In this document: positions 49,601-55,644 of the stretch, piece after piece
Position numbering within the stretch: position 1 is the first letter of the stretch
How the letters are laid out: each line of letters starts with the position of its first letter
NCBI RefSeq assembly: GCF_008711465.1
Contig: NZ_VXKQ01000026.1
Span: 1-61,170, forward strand
Direction of reading: 5' to 3'
DNA from: Francisella sp. SYW-9
Lineage (GTDB): Bacteria; Pseudomonadota; Gammaproteobacteria; Francisellales; Francisellaceae
DNA length: 61,170 nucleotides
Position numbers and translations under genes: made by a program
Notes under the pieces: generated by a model
What the model saw: the letters and a program-made list of their open reading frames with translations, nothing else
What the model was told of the DNA's origin: nothing
Databases searched by the model: none

Positions 49601-50445
49601 AGTTAAATTATTCAGCTAGATTTATAGATACATTAAAATCTAATGTTATCAAGATTATGGAATTCTGCTCTAACAATATAAATCATAAGAATACATATTT
49701 TAGTCAAAGTGATTCTATTGATTATGAAAAATTTATCGAGTTTAATAAAGATAAACCTCAACAAGTATTCTTCTTACCTCCAGGTGATGGTGGAGCAGAA
49801 AGTTATATAAACAATATTGTTACAAAGCTAGATGACTACAGATGTACACTTTTTAACAATTATTATCTATATGCCGGTGCACTTAATAGCACGGCCCAAG
49901 AAAGAATAACTTATGAAAGCCTTGCTGAGTCATATGTTCGAGAAATGTTATTAATAAACCCTAAAGGACCCTATATATTATTTGGTTGGAGCTTTGGCGG
50001 AACTTTAGCCTTTGAAGTAGCCCTAAATCTCTTAAGAAAAGGATTTTCTGTTGAGAGTATTACTCTTATTGATCCATACTTTAATTTTAAGAAAGTCGTC
50101 AACTCGACTAACCTTAAAGAACTAAAATGTCATTTGGAAGATGAAATAAACTATCATTATAGCCCAAATGTATCGGATCTAAACTTAGAAAATACAAGAA
50201 TCAATTTTATTAAGGCTAATGAAGTTGAAGGTTTTGATTTACAAAGAAATCCTAGTGCTACTAAGCAAGTCATTGATACTTATGAAGTTGCCGAATCTCA
50301 TTATGTTAAATCAACTATATGTAATTATTTAGATGACTATATTGATTTAAATAAAATCAATTTACAACATATGGAGGCTGGTCACTTTAATTGGTTAAAT
50401 AATAATAAAATCATTTCTCAAATTGCTAAACTTATTAAAGAGTAA
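37636..50445 (+). CDS. Trimodular nonribosomal peptide synthetase (C-A-T, C-A-T-E, C-A-T-E-TE)
   Basis: A 4269-residue synthetase. Module 1: C (about 1-430, HHIIQD at 134-139), A (465-965, TSGTTGTPKG, K954), T (S1008). Module 2: C (1060-1500, HHIVSDG from H1186), A (1510-2020, D1716), T (S2067), E (2110-2530, HHLIVDG from H2253, EGHGRE from E2372). Module 3: C (2550-2970, HHIINDG from H2683), A (3005-3500, D3204), T (S3548), E (3600-4030, HHLITDI from H3730), TE (4040-4269; triad S4119 in GWSFGG, D4146, H4250). By alignment to the GrsA pocket the codes are DVFYFGAVCK, DVWHFSLIDK (serine) and DVEDIGAVTK (basic, Lys/Orn-like). Product inferred as X-(D-Ser)-(D-Lys/Orn). C1 at the N-terminus may add an acyl group. 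AGGAAA precedes the ATG. A phosphopantetheinyl transferase must come from elsewhere. Confidence 0.97.
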   Translation: MKKFLPISYHQKRFFLEWAIDPISTKYNLSLVYKIKGNLKKDSLKQACQKFINDNEVFHARYSQNGEKCFYGDYSIDDFYIELTLKEDDTRKNIEEILRELLDKKFDLTKDVLNNFYIIEIDKNTHYFILTSAHHIIQDATCQVQIVNQISQNYNNIVFNKEISYNLESFTEAVAAEKLILTDDFNKQAKSFWEEFIGDTPLNVSLPYKSNINKKADNLADYLFFNFDEIKTKKFKSIARSYKVTPFILISAIYALIVSKLSAQKDFLISYPVDTRPKGFKNVTGCFVNNILLKINLEKITTFNELLESLKNQRKLTRKFQDYSLSNIISDQRKLKNEISDNSLNVSMGQANLNSLEFSLDKLNIKPVNMSWSDESISDLALLYDEYSPENLKFKLICKKNIFFEGFIKLVKNSFDKLVNILLDDGSINLTEFSLLDSSEYQNIIYNKNKTLQNYPDNKTLQELFEQQVVKSPSKIALVFENQKLTYKELNEKSNQLARYIRQKYKQITNKEIKPDTLIPICLERSLETVIAILGVIKAGAAYVPIDPNAPKERLKHIFSDTQAKLIVSQKALIVKIKQITTTYVIDIFSNLDIDSSDLNIINNPKSLAYVIYTSGTTGTPKGVMIEHKNIIQTLSDKTLFSNAKKTVLWTSYFFDVSVFEIFSSICFSKELHILNDETRLNPISYFRYLDSKKIQFAYIPPFYIKELSLFLAKNKLKDLKTIFTGVEKIYAKDTENILSNGIEIINAYGPSETTVCSTAIFLNTKYTQREILPIGKPLDNEKVYILDDNLQPVPVGVTGELYIGGAGLSRGYLNNDILTASKFINNNFASKEDKLNGYTHLYKTGDRVRWLPDGNIEYIERNDFQIKIRGYRVELGEIEAVLNNLPQIKQSVVTAKQNAQTKELYLVGYYTTENAKELNDGVLEETLAEYLPDYMIPNALIRLDNLPLTVNGKLDRKSLPDIDQPIGTSYKKPTTKLEKKLCKIWENILGVSKIGIIDDFFKIGGSSILAMKLASQIASDLSREVSLADILTHKQISKLANFLESKTTRNTTIPKLNKDSAILSYAQEKLWFIEQYESGTNAYHIPLLLIFKNSICTNAIKKSIVSIASRHKVLTSQIKQDDKGSSFQRYSDKAIIIDEYSSSTDNLAQQLKSDINRHFDLSNDLPFRASLYHKEGQIELLINFHHIVSDGWSIDIFLREFKEHLKYYTSQSSSLDLPELSIQYNDFAIWQKKYLSKDVLAKYLNFWKEKLSNYETLNLQTDFTRPSKISYQGDLIELNLGIEISNSLKRLAKDENSSLYSVLLSGFFILLHKYTSQKDIVIGTPVAGRDHSQLHDLIGFFANSIVLREIIDPEQTSKDLIKQVQNNLAKVQKYQNIPLEKLIAELNVQQDQSKHPIFQVMFGLQSFAPIENNLFKVTTPEYNISKFDIEFFVNDSNEEFLLEVRYATSLFKRETIEAFSQHYRLILKQLLDKNRKLLNYNILSPEEYQKIVYDWNQTVVDYPNNKTFHKLFEEQVEKNPNNIALVFEDQKLTYKELNEKSNQVARYIRKQYKNITKQKFQANTLVPLCLERSFEMVIAILGVMKSGGAYVPMDPEYPAERFKHILTDTDAKIVITQNHIANKLIEIVKNAKLISLDLETNQDNYIYSHEDSSNLKPYNNSTDLAYVIYTSGTTGLPKGAVITHRLLVNRLVWQRGQYNFNTDDNVLQKTPYIFDVSVWELLLPLISSSQLHIAKPEGHKDPQYLYNLILSNNITKLHFVPSMLSAFLSYVNSIEISHTCMKDVFTSGEALSVSVAKEFKKLFSEVKLNNLYGPTEVAIDVTSFNDIGLDDTIIPIGKPIDNIKTYILNQNSQPVPVGVLGELYLGAVDLDNGYLNRQDLTDEKFINNPFATEADIANGYTKLYKTGDLVRWLPDGNIEYVGRNDFQVKIRGLRIELGEIENQLNNIDGIKQVCVLVSEKQNIKSLIAYYACDSKLDDQYLITELSRTLPDYMIPNIFIHLKSMPLTVNGKLDRKALPEPSLEISKNDYLAASTELQKQLCTIWQEILNIENIGIKDDFFRIGGDSILSIQLSSKLRKLGFECSVKDIFDNRNILNLESHISKTKQKQNILKEEGILEGNIPLLPVQKWFFDMVNLDRFKKYNHWNQSFIIKTPILDIKKIPNVLAELVKHHDILRARFIKQPDGTYTQLYQKNIQIPTIKTLDISNLSQQDIETTLTSWQSNFDIQDGDLFKVGYLYGYEDGSARLYFALHHLIVDGVSWRILAEDFKCIYNQEQLLSKATSFRQYSRLISNYKTDNEYWLNIISKTPKYDIKSQPISFTNVSLNQNYTEILLQQANKAYHTEINDLLLTALAYTLEDWAKQSTNAITLEGHGRENIADNIDINHTVGWFTTMYPVILETKGSVQDSIKFIKENLRSIPEKGIGFGVVESYTKLPPISFNYLGQFDNKNSNWQVVAENSGLSMHLDNDDYNFININGLISKGQLKFNVATKLGSSITNNIAESLINNLQKVIEHTSTIVSQNQSFFTPSDYNINLSIDLFDRIYSDNVENILPTNSLQQGFIYHSLSQKDDDAYRIQLMFDYKSQLNIEKYIQAWDLAIATNPILRTCFNWEEELIQIIHNKGVLEHHFIDLTQSKNKDRIIRDIQLEDRKKAFDLTKPTPLRIYIIKQNQEHYTILKSVHHIINDGWSTPILLDQVHQYYINICLNNDLTITPDNSYINAQLYIQQNKDLVNKYWQDKLLNIEPNNLNILIDKNKNIKSVHSLEKPYTQSITIQADLYSKLKDICITQGITLNTILQFVWHKLITIYTQDKQSIVGTTISGRDIPIEGIENSVGLYINTLPLVIDWDNDLSIKEQLNSIHKNIIDMNNNSYADLSSLQDGSQRLFDSLFVFENYPVPEKKPQKQYQLDAQFKEAIEKLDYPIGIMGYEHDNKLIINLSSSDEILSKGKAQQHLDKLILLLNQIGQDINKSHNQLTLLTQEEYQTIVYGWNNTDANYPTQQTITDLFQQQVEKTPNNIAVVYDNQELTYKQLDQKANQLARYIRQQYKHINNKELTADTLIPLCLNRSLDIVISILAVIKAGAAYVPIDPKLPKQRAKHIINDTNASVLITQRHIQHTFNDFDIHSIIIDQDIISQQDNKSLNLNTKPNNLAYVIYTSGTTGLPKGVMIQHKSVVNLFFAQRESLSFSDDEVVLLLASYIFDVFVENFILSLASGSKLVLGENITELKQPLKDLIHQHHVTHVDLTPSFINSLNNKDLGGLKRIIVGAEMLPIELANRLYTTEINLVNAYGPTEATVTCIQHIYKSRRENMPIGKPLSNTRSYILDSNLKPVAIGVTGELHIAGVGVARGYLNRQDLTDEKFINNPFATEADIANGYTKLYKTGDLVRWLPDGNIEYVGRNDFQVKIRGFRIELGEIESQILNINGIKQSIVLAKSHAQRNTKYLVGYYVSDSSFKLTEDSILAELSKTLPEYMVPSTIIKLDKLPLTTNGKVDHKALPDPKNIDTEEYQAPRNKLETLLCSTWQEILNIEKVSINDNFFKIGGDSILSIQLSSKLRKLELECSVKDIFEYKILKNLAKHLKNNSEKNYSTISEQGILKGRFDLLPIQSWFFKQNFNNIHYWNQAYKVKTPNLDLDKLKLALHKLVNHHDILRVRFIQDENQKWNQEYLEKINDIDIKHYINDTTSKSLEYQMTEWQTNFNIEKTPLWNIAYIEDTVSKDNFIWLSLHHLITDIVSANIFIEDLKTLYYQEELLTKKTSSYHQWVYTMNTYADKHKNEIEYWRYLYRATCNMPIINTIEKHRHFSFKLGSEDTSKLVSNSAKLFKTKPNEILLVALGLTMREIFGDSSKHLVTLEGHGREQIDKSIDVSNTIGWFTTQFPFKVNIDNNSLANSILNVKEDLRHIPNNGIGYGIFKYMKNALPNNELPTIVFNYLGKLQNESETDWKISLKDVGQVIHPDNKEPMTISINALIDQNDCLCMYIESALELNYSARFIDTLKSNVIKIMEFCSNNINHKNTYFSQSDSIDYEKFIEFNKDKPQQVFFLPPGDGGAESYINNIVTKLDDYRCTLFNNYYLYAGALNSTAQERITYESLAESYVREMLLINPKGPYILFGWSFGGTLAFEVALNLLRKGFSVESITLIDPYFNFKKVVNSTNLKELKCHLEDEINYHYSPNVSDLNLENTRINFIKANEVEGFDLQRNPSATKQVIDTYEVAESHYVKSTICNYLDDYIDLNKINLQHMEAGHFNWLNNNKIISQIAKLIKE
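43255..43434 (+). repeat. 180-base near-identical repeat, copy 1 (adenylation domain 2)
   Basis: This stretch, encoding the A6-A8 region of the second adenylation domain (GYLNRQDLT... to KIRG), matches 47689-47868 at about 178 of 180 positions. The flanks diverge, which points to recent gene conversion or subdomain exchange between modules 2 and 3. Confidence 0.9.
47689..47868 (+). repeat. 180-base near-identical repeat, copy 2 (adenylation domain 3)
   Basis: Partner of 43255-43434. Only two differences are visible by eye (GGATAT/GGTTAT and ATCC/ATTC). It lies after the substrate-pocket segment, so the exchange preserved substrate choice. Confidence 0.9.
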
Positions 50446-50499
50446 AACAATGGTCTGAAGCCATATTTATACCCTCACTCTAAATAATTCTACAAATTT

Positions 50500-51903
50500 C
50501 TACGCAATCCTTTTTCTATGCAACCAAATCCATACAAGTGGAATTGCGATAATTATTATATCCACAACAACTAAAATCGAAGTATAACGAAGGATATCTG
50601 TGACATGAGAAAACCCTGGAGGGAAAAACCCAAGTATAAAGCCTAATGCACACATAAATATTGCTACTACGGATATAGTTACCAATAACCAATTAGAACC
50701 TCTTTTACCAATATAAAACACTCTATGTGTCTCTGGTTGAGTAAATCTAAGTCGAATAGCTGCGACAAATACCATAATCCAAGCAACTACTGTAAATTGC
50801 GACGTAATAGCAACTAGCAAGGCAAAAGCTGCATATACTGATGGCATTATTAAAAATGCCGTTGATAGCACAATAACTATACAGACTTGGATTCCAAGCA
50901 TATTAACTGGCATATTAAATCTATTTTTACCTGCCATGATCTTTGGAAATAATTGCTGTTCTGCTGCTGTTTGCATACCTCTAGCTGGACCTAGTACCCA
51001 TGTACTAAGAGCCGCCAACATCCCTATACTTATCATCACCACTATTAAAGGTTTAACATCACCTAGCCCAATTATGTTTAGAACCTGTGAAATGCCTTGT
51101 ATTAAACCATTTAAAACATTCACATCTTTTACAGGAATAATAATATCTAACCCAACAGTTGCTAAAATAGTTAAAGAAACAATTATCACTGTCGCTAACA
51201 ATATTGACTTAGGAATATTTTTCTCAGGCTTTTCAATATTTGTCATATGGAAAGCTACTGACTGGATACCTGAATATGAGGATAAAGTCTTAACTAAAAG
51301 AGCATAAGTACCTAGAGAAAAGGCTGGTAGAATATCACCCACGCCATGATACTCTAAATTACTATGTCCTGATACAACAAAGTAGATAGCTCCCAATATC
51401 AACAGTATTCCTGGAATTATCATACCAAATACAGCACCCACGATATTAAGTATCACAACCTTTCTTAAAGGTAAGCAGTTAAATAAACTTATTGCGATAA
51501 AGACCGCAACCATTACTAGCCAAAATGAAAAACTCGTATGAGTATTTTCAGCAAAACCTCGAAAACCAATATAAGCAAAGGTCGCAACTAATGCCGTTAC
51601 AGAGCTAGGAAATGACACTACATTATTAAACCACTCTAACCACATCGCAAGCACACCAGCTTTTTCACCCAAGCCAGCCTTAACCCAGCTAAACACCCCA
51701 CCGTTATTTTGTGTAATCATACTACTAAGTTCTGCACATATTAATGATGTTGGTAGTAAAAATGTAATTGCAGCAATTAGATAAAAGAAAATACTTTGTA
51801 GACCAATCGTTGCCATGTATGCAATAGAACTTAAACTAATTATCGCTGAGATGTTTAACATCGTTAACGATAATATAGAAATTTTCTTATTAGATAAACT
51901 CAT
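50500..51903 (-). CDS. APC-family amino acid permease
   Basis: A 467-residue protein with 12 predicted helices. It resembles the amino acid-polyamine-organocation superfamily (glutamate/GABA antiporter or YjeM branch): helix 1 SAIISLSSIAYMATIG, then the SSMITQNNGGVFSWVKAGLGEKAG segment. It is the last gene of an operon with an L,D-transpeptidase-like gene and lysA (gap 13 bases), so lysine or another diamino acid is a reasonable guess as substrate. It converges on the NRPS gene with a 54-base gap. Confidence 0.8.
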   Translation of the reverse strand: MSLSNKKISILSLTMLNISAIISLSSIAYMATIGLQSIFFYLIAAITFLLPTSLICAELSSMITQNNGGVFSWVKAGLGEKAGVLAMWLEWFNNVVSFPSSVTALVATFAYIGFRGFAENTHTSFSFWLVMVAVFIAISLFNCLPLRKVVILNIVGAVFGMIIPGILLILGAIYFVVSGHSNLEYHGVGDILPAFSLGTYALLVKTLSSYSGIQSVAFHMTNIEKPEKNIPKSILLATVIIVSLTILATVGLDIIIPVKDVNVLNGLIQGISQVLNIIGLGDVKPLIVVMISIGMLAALSTWVLGPARGMQTAAEQQLFPKIMAGKNRFNMPVNMLGIQVCIVIVLSTAFLIMPSVYAAFALLVAITSQFTVVAWIMVFVAAIRLRFTQPETHRVFYIGKRGSNWLLVTISVVAIFMCALGFILGFFPPGFSHVTDILRYTSILVVVDIIIIAIPLVWIWLHRKRIA

Positions 51904-51916
51904 AATAATATTAACC

Positions 51917-53098
51917 TTATATAAAATATTCTTTAACTTCTGGTCTTAAATTATACTCACTGGCCAATACTTTACCATAAGCTCCTGCTGAATATATAGC
52001 TATTAGATCACCTCTTTTTAATTTGGGTAATGGATAGTATTTAGCAAAAACATCGCTTGACTCACAAATAGGCCCAACAACATGGTAGCGCTCTTTATTA
52101 GGTGTATCATTTACTAGTCCTACTATTTTATGTTGAGCTTGATAAAGAGCAGGTCTAATTAGTTCAGTCATTCCAGCATCAATTATAAGAAAGTTCGTTT
52201 CTTGGGTTGTTTTATTAAATAACACCTGTGATAAAAGTATTCCAGACTGACTTACTAATGACCTACCTAGCTCAAAATGCAATTTCACATCATCACAATA
52301 TTCAAAAAAATTAGCAAAGCTCTCAAAAAAACTTTCAAAATCTGCAATAATATTCTCTTTAGGGTTATCATAATCAACTCCTAATCCACCACCAAAATTA
52401 ATATGCTTGATATCAATTCCTTTTAGCCGTAGTTGTTTAACGTGTTTATTTGCTGTAATAGCTAAAGATTGAAAAACTTGATGATTTAAAATTTGTGAGC
52501 CTACATGATAATGTAATCCAACTAAGTTAATGTTCTTAAGATTTGCAAAATCCTCATCTAACCATTTAAGAACATCTACAAACGCAATACCGAATTTATC
52601 ATCAAACTCTCCTGTACTAATATAATGATGTGTTTGAGCACTTATATTTGGATTTACTCTCAAACAAATATTTACTTGCTTTGATTTATTTCTAGCAATC
52701 TCATTTATAACTTCTGTTTCTTGTATTGACTCACAATTAAAAATAAAGATATCCGAATCAATAGCTAAATTGATTTCCCAATCTGCTTTACCCACTCCAG
52801 CAAATACTATACGACTAGGATCAACTCCACACTCTAAAGCTCTTTTTATCTCACCACCACTTACACAATCTATACCCATACCATGCTTTTTAACAAAATT
52901 AATAATCTCACGATTATGATTTGCTTTTATTGCATAGTGAATCTCTGCATCTTTAAAGCTTCTATTTAATGCCTGTTTTGCCCTATAAAAAGTATCTTCT
53001 AACAATTGGGTATCATAGATATAGCAAGGTGTTTTTAGGCAGTTCTTTTGTATATAATCTAGTAATTTTTTATTATCAAAAATAAGGTAATCTTTCAT
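51917..53098 (-). CDS. lysA: Diaminopimelate decarboxylase
   Basis: A 393-residue PLP enzyme of alanine-racemase fold type III that makes L-lysine from meso-diaminopimelate. PLP lysine K58 is in HYAIKANHN. HVGSQI, NFGGGLGVDY and the CESSDVFA segment, with the active-site Cys contributed across the dimer, are all present. It is slightly shorter than E. coli LysA (420). It sits 1 base after the upstream L,D-transpeptidase-like gene. Confidence 0.93.
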   Translation of the reverse strand: MKDYLIFDNKKLLDYIQKNCLKTPCYIYDTQLLEDTFYRAKQALNRSFKDAEIHYAIKANHNREIINFVKKHGMGIDCVSGGEIKRALECGVDPSRIVFAGVGKADWEINLAIDSDIFIFNCESIQETEVINEIARNKSKQVNICLRVNPNISAQTHHYISTGEFDDKFGIAFVDVLKWLDEDFANLKNINLVGLHYHVGSQILNHQVFQSLAITANKHVKQLRLKGIDIKHINFGGGLGVDYDNPKENIIADFESFFESFANFFEYCDDVKLHFELGRSLVSQSGILLSQVLFNKTTQETNFLIIDAGMTELIRPALYQAQHKIVGLVNDTPNKERYHVVGPICESSDVFAKYYPLPKLKRGDLIAIYSAGAYGKVLASEYNLRPEVKEYFI

Positions 53099-53099
53099 T

Positions 53100-53792
53100 T
53101 TAATTTCCTTGAGGCAAATTCGGCAAGTTCCATAACTCTTGCAATTTATTATAAATCTTTTGAGGTAACTGGACTAATACTGGATATTTTCCATAATCTA
53201 ATAATTGTACAATACCTTTAATATCTTTCTCTGACACAGCAGTGCATCCTTCTGTACCTATATTTTGAGATCTCCACTCATGCATAAAAATACAAGACCC
53301 TTTCTTAGGCTTAGTAGGATTTTTATTATACTGGATCTCAACACCATATTTATACAAAATTATCTCAGACATTTTCTCAGATGATTGCCAGTCTTTCTCT
53401 ACTTCATTAATGTTAATAATCTGATTATAATATTTTGAATTACTATCATCTATACACTCTATCCCTGTTTTCACGGGAATATAATTTTTATCATTGTTCT
53501 CTTTATTTTCAAAACCAAAAGATTTACCAATTCTCATAACCCCTGCTGGAGACTTATTATCAGACTCTACCTTTAACTGAGCATCTACTATTTTTTGCAA
53601 TGACTTATCTGCCCATGCTAAACCCTTTTTACCAATCACAGCTGGAATAGCTAACTTAATCGGCAACCAATAATTTTGATTATCTTTATTAAAGAACCAT
53701 AACCTAGCTTGAGTATTTTGCCAATCATCAGTTACTACAACTATAAGTTGCTGAGCCTTTTCTATCAATTTAAGCGATTCTTGATATGTCAC
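53100..53792 (-). CDS. L,D-transpeptidase (YkuD-like) family protein
   Basis: A 230-residue protein. Near the C-terminus, H171 (FMHEW) and C183 (GTEGCTAV) match the YkuD catalytic His...Gly-Cys pattern, though the usual SHGC is GTEGC. No signal peptide or membrane helix is evident, which is odd for a peptidoglycan-crosslinking enzyme. The start is GTG (MTYQESL), 7 bases after GAGG. First gene of the operon with lysA and an APC permease, suggesting a link to diaminopimelate or lysine. It could instead act on cytoplasmic muropeptides (inference). Confidence 0.65.
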   Translation of the reverse strand: MTYQESLKLIEKAQQLIVVVTDDWQNTQARLWFFNKDNQNYWLPIKLAIPAVIGKKGLAWADKSLQKIVDAQLKVESDNKSPAGVMRIGKSFGFENKENNDKNYIPVKTGIECIDDSNSKYYNQIININEVEKDWQSSEKMSEIILYKYGVEIQYNKNPTKPKKGSCIFMHEWRSQNIGTEGCTAVSEKDIKGIVQLLDYGKYPVLVQLPQKIYNKLQELWNLPNLPQGN

Positions 53793-54093
53793 CCTAATCC
53801 TCTTTAATATCTAAATTTAAAATAATTTTGGAACGCTATTAGAAAAGGTTTAGACGTCAAAATATATTTATAAAAATCAATAATTCTGTAGATAAGAGCT
53901 AAAAGTGTATTTATATTTTCACTTGCTACCTGTCTAACAAAAATCATATCAAATAATCAAGACTAAATAATAATGTATAATTTACAATTTTTTTACACCT
54001 AAAATTTAATTATTTGATTTTTATTACCTCGAAAATATTATACAATCTTATCTAATAAGGCTTGGTTAGTTAATAAACTAATTAAGTTAGAAA

Positions 54094-54122
54094 TTGCACT
54101 ATACAAAATAGAATGTTTATAT
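54094..54122 (+). promoter_or_regulatory. Candidate promoter of gdhA
   Basis: TTGCAC (54094-54099), 17-base spacer, TTATAT (54117-54122). One of three candidates in this leader; the start would lie about 77 bases before the ATG. Confidence 0.4.
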
Positions 54123-54130
54123 ATTAAGTT

Positions 54131-54157
54131 TCTTTACTTAATGTAAAGAGATTTTTT
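54131..54157 (+). promoter_or_regulatory. Inverted repeat ahead of gdhA: operator or attenuator
   Basis: TCTTTAC (54131-54137) pairs perfectly with GTAAAGA (54143-54149) across a 5-base loop and is followed by a run of six T (54152-54157). It overlaps one candidate -35. It could be an operator or a weak early terminator. Confidence 0.35.
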
Positions 54158-54205
54158 ATATTATAAGTATTCTCATAAACTTCAAATCACAAAGGAGATG
54201 CATAA

Positions 54206-55555
54206 ATGAATGCTCAAAAATACATTGATAGCGTAATTGCTGAAGTAGAAAAAAGAGATGGTCACGAAAAAGAATTTATTCAAGCCGTGAAAGAAGTATT
54301 CTCTACTCTTAAGCCAGCATTAGAACAAAACCCTAAGTATATTGAAGAAAATATCTTAGCTCGTATGGTTGAACCTGAAAGAGGCATCTCTTTTAGAGTA
54401 CCATGGACTGATAGAAATGGTGATGTTCAAGTAAATAGAGGTTTCAGATACCAATTCAATGGTGCTATTGGCCCTTTCAAAGGTGGTATTAGATTCCACC
54501 CTAGCGTATATTCTGGAATTATCAAATTCCTAGGTTTTGAGCAAGTTTTCAAAAACAGCCTAACTACACTTCCTATGGGTGGTGGTAAAGGTGGTGCTGA
54601 CTTTGACCCTAAAGGCAAAACTGACCAAGAAATCATGAACTTCTGCCAAAGCTTCATGATGGAACTTCAACGTCATATTGGTCCAGATAGAGATGTTCCT
54701 GCTGGTGATATCGGTGTAGGTGGTAGAGAGATTGGCTATATGTATGGTCAGTATAGAAGAGTAAGAAACTCTTTTGAAAACGGCGTATTAACTGGTAAAT
54801 CTCTTGAATCTGGCGGAAGCTTAATTCGCCCAGAAGCTACAGGTTATGGTGCTGTTTTCTTCTTAGATGAAATGCTTAAGCATGACGGTGAAACTATGGA
54901 TGGTAAAACTGTAGTTACTTCTGGTTATGGTAACGTTGCTTGGGGTGTATGTAAGAAAGTTGCTCAATTAGGTGGTAAAGTTGTTACTATCTCTGGTTCA
55001 AAAGGTTTTGTTCATGATCCTGAAGGTATCACATCTGAAGAAAAAATTGAGTTCTTGCTAAAAATCCGTAATGGTGAGAAAACTATGCAAGACTATGCTA
55101 AAGAGTTTAATGCTAGCTGGCACCCAGGTGAGAAGCCTTGGGGTGTAAAAGCTGATATTGCTATCCCTGCGGCAACTCAAAACGAAATAGATGTTGAAGA
55201 AGCTAAAAAACTTATTGAATCTGGCGTTAAGTACGTTGTTGAAGCTTCTAACATGCCTACAACTAACGAAGCGATCGAATTCCTAATGAAAAAAGGTATA
55301 AACCTAGCTCCAGGTAAAGCTGCTAACGCAGGTGGTGTTGCTGTTTCTGGTTTAGAAATGTCACAAAACTCAGCACGTTTATCTTGGACAGCTGAAGAAG
55401 TTGAAGCTAAACTACAACAAATCATGGCAAATATTTTCCATGCTTGTAAGTTTGCTAGTAGCAAATATAACCTTGGCTACAACTTAGTTGCTGGTGCTAA
55501 CTTAGCTGGTTTTGAAAAAGTTGCTGAAGCAATGATCCAACAAGGTAGATATTAA
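54206..55555 (+). CDS. gdhA: NADP-type glutamate dehydrogenase
   Basis: A 449-residue hexameric enzyme that aminates 2-oxoglutarate to glutamate, or the reverse. The substrate loop KGGIRFHPSV and the catalytic-lysine segment LPMGGGKGGADFDPKGK match the small gammaproteobacterial GDH (E. coli 447). GYGNVAWG is the dinucleotide-binding glycine motif. NADP use is inferred from family type. The ribosome site AAAGGAGATGC is strong and codon use is that of a highly expressed gene. It is monocistronic, with a likely terminator at 55599-55639. Confidence 0.96.
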   Translation: MNAQKYIDSVIAEVEKRDGHEKEFIQAVKEVFSTLKPALEQNPKYIEENILARMVEPERGISFRVPWTDRNGDVQVNRGFRYQFNGAIGPFKGGIRFHPSVYSGIIKFLGFEQVFKNSLTTLPMGGGKGGADFDPKGKTDQEIMNFCQSFMMELQRHIGPDRDVPAGDIGVGGREIGYMYGQYRRVRNSFENGVLTGKSLESGGSLIRPEATGYGAVFFLDEMLKHDGETMDGKTVVTSGYGNVAWGVCKKVAQLGGKVVTISGSKGFVHDPEGITSEEKIEFLLKIRNGEKTMQDYAKEFNASWHPGEKPWGVKADIAIPAATQNEIDVEEAKKLIESGVKYVVEASNMPTTNEAIEFLMKKGINLAPGKAANAGGVAVSGLEMSQNSARLSWTAEEVEAKLQQIMANIFHACKFASSKYNLGYNLVAGANLAGFEKVAEAMIQQGRY

Positions 55556-55598
55556 TACTTTTCTTTTATTTCTTTTTCCTAAAAAATTCAAACAACTG

Positions 55599-55639
55599 AT
55601 ATACTTTATTTCATATAACTATAAATAAAGTATATTTTT
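55599..55639 (+). terminator. Perfect 13-base AT-rich hairpin with T-run
   Basis: Arms 55599-55611 and 55623-55635 are perfectly complementary, with an 11-base loop and a run of T at 55635-55639. It fits a gdhA terminator. However, it ends 5 bases before the next start codon and occupies where a ribosome site would be. Confidence 0.5.
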
Positions 55640-55644
55640 CTATA

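Larger units (their letters stand above)
53793..54205. other. 413-base regulatory gap between the LDT gene and gdhA
   Basis: No ORF of meaningful size. It contains several possible gdhA promoters: TTGATT-16-TATTAT around 54017-54044, TTGCAC-17-TTATAT at 54094-54122 and TTTACT-18-TATATT at 54133-54162. A perfect 7-base inverted repeat lies at 54131-54149. The strong ribosome site AAAGGAGAT sits before gdhA. The length suggests regulated expression. Confidence 0.55.

Noticed and set aside
37636-50445. Catechol siderophore synthetase (dihydroxybenzoate loading)
   Set aside because: All three A domains keep Asp at the first pocket position, which fits amino acids and not aryl acids; no dihydroxybenzoate genes are nearby.
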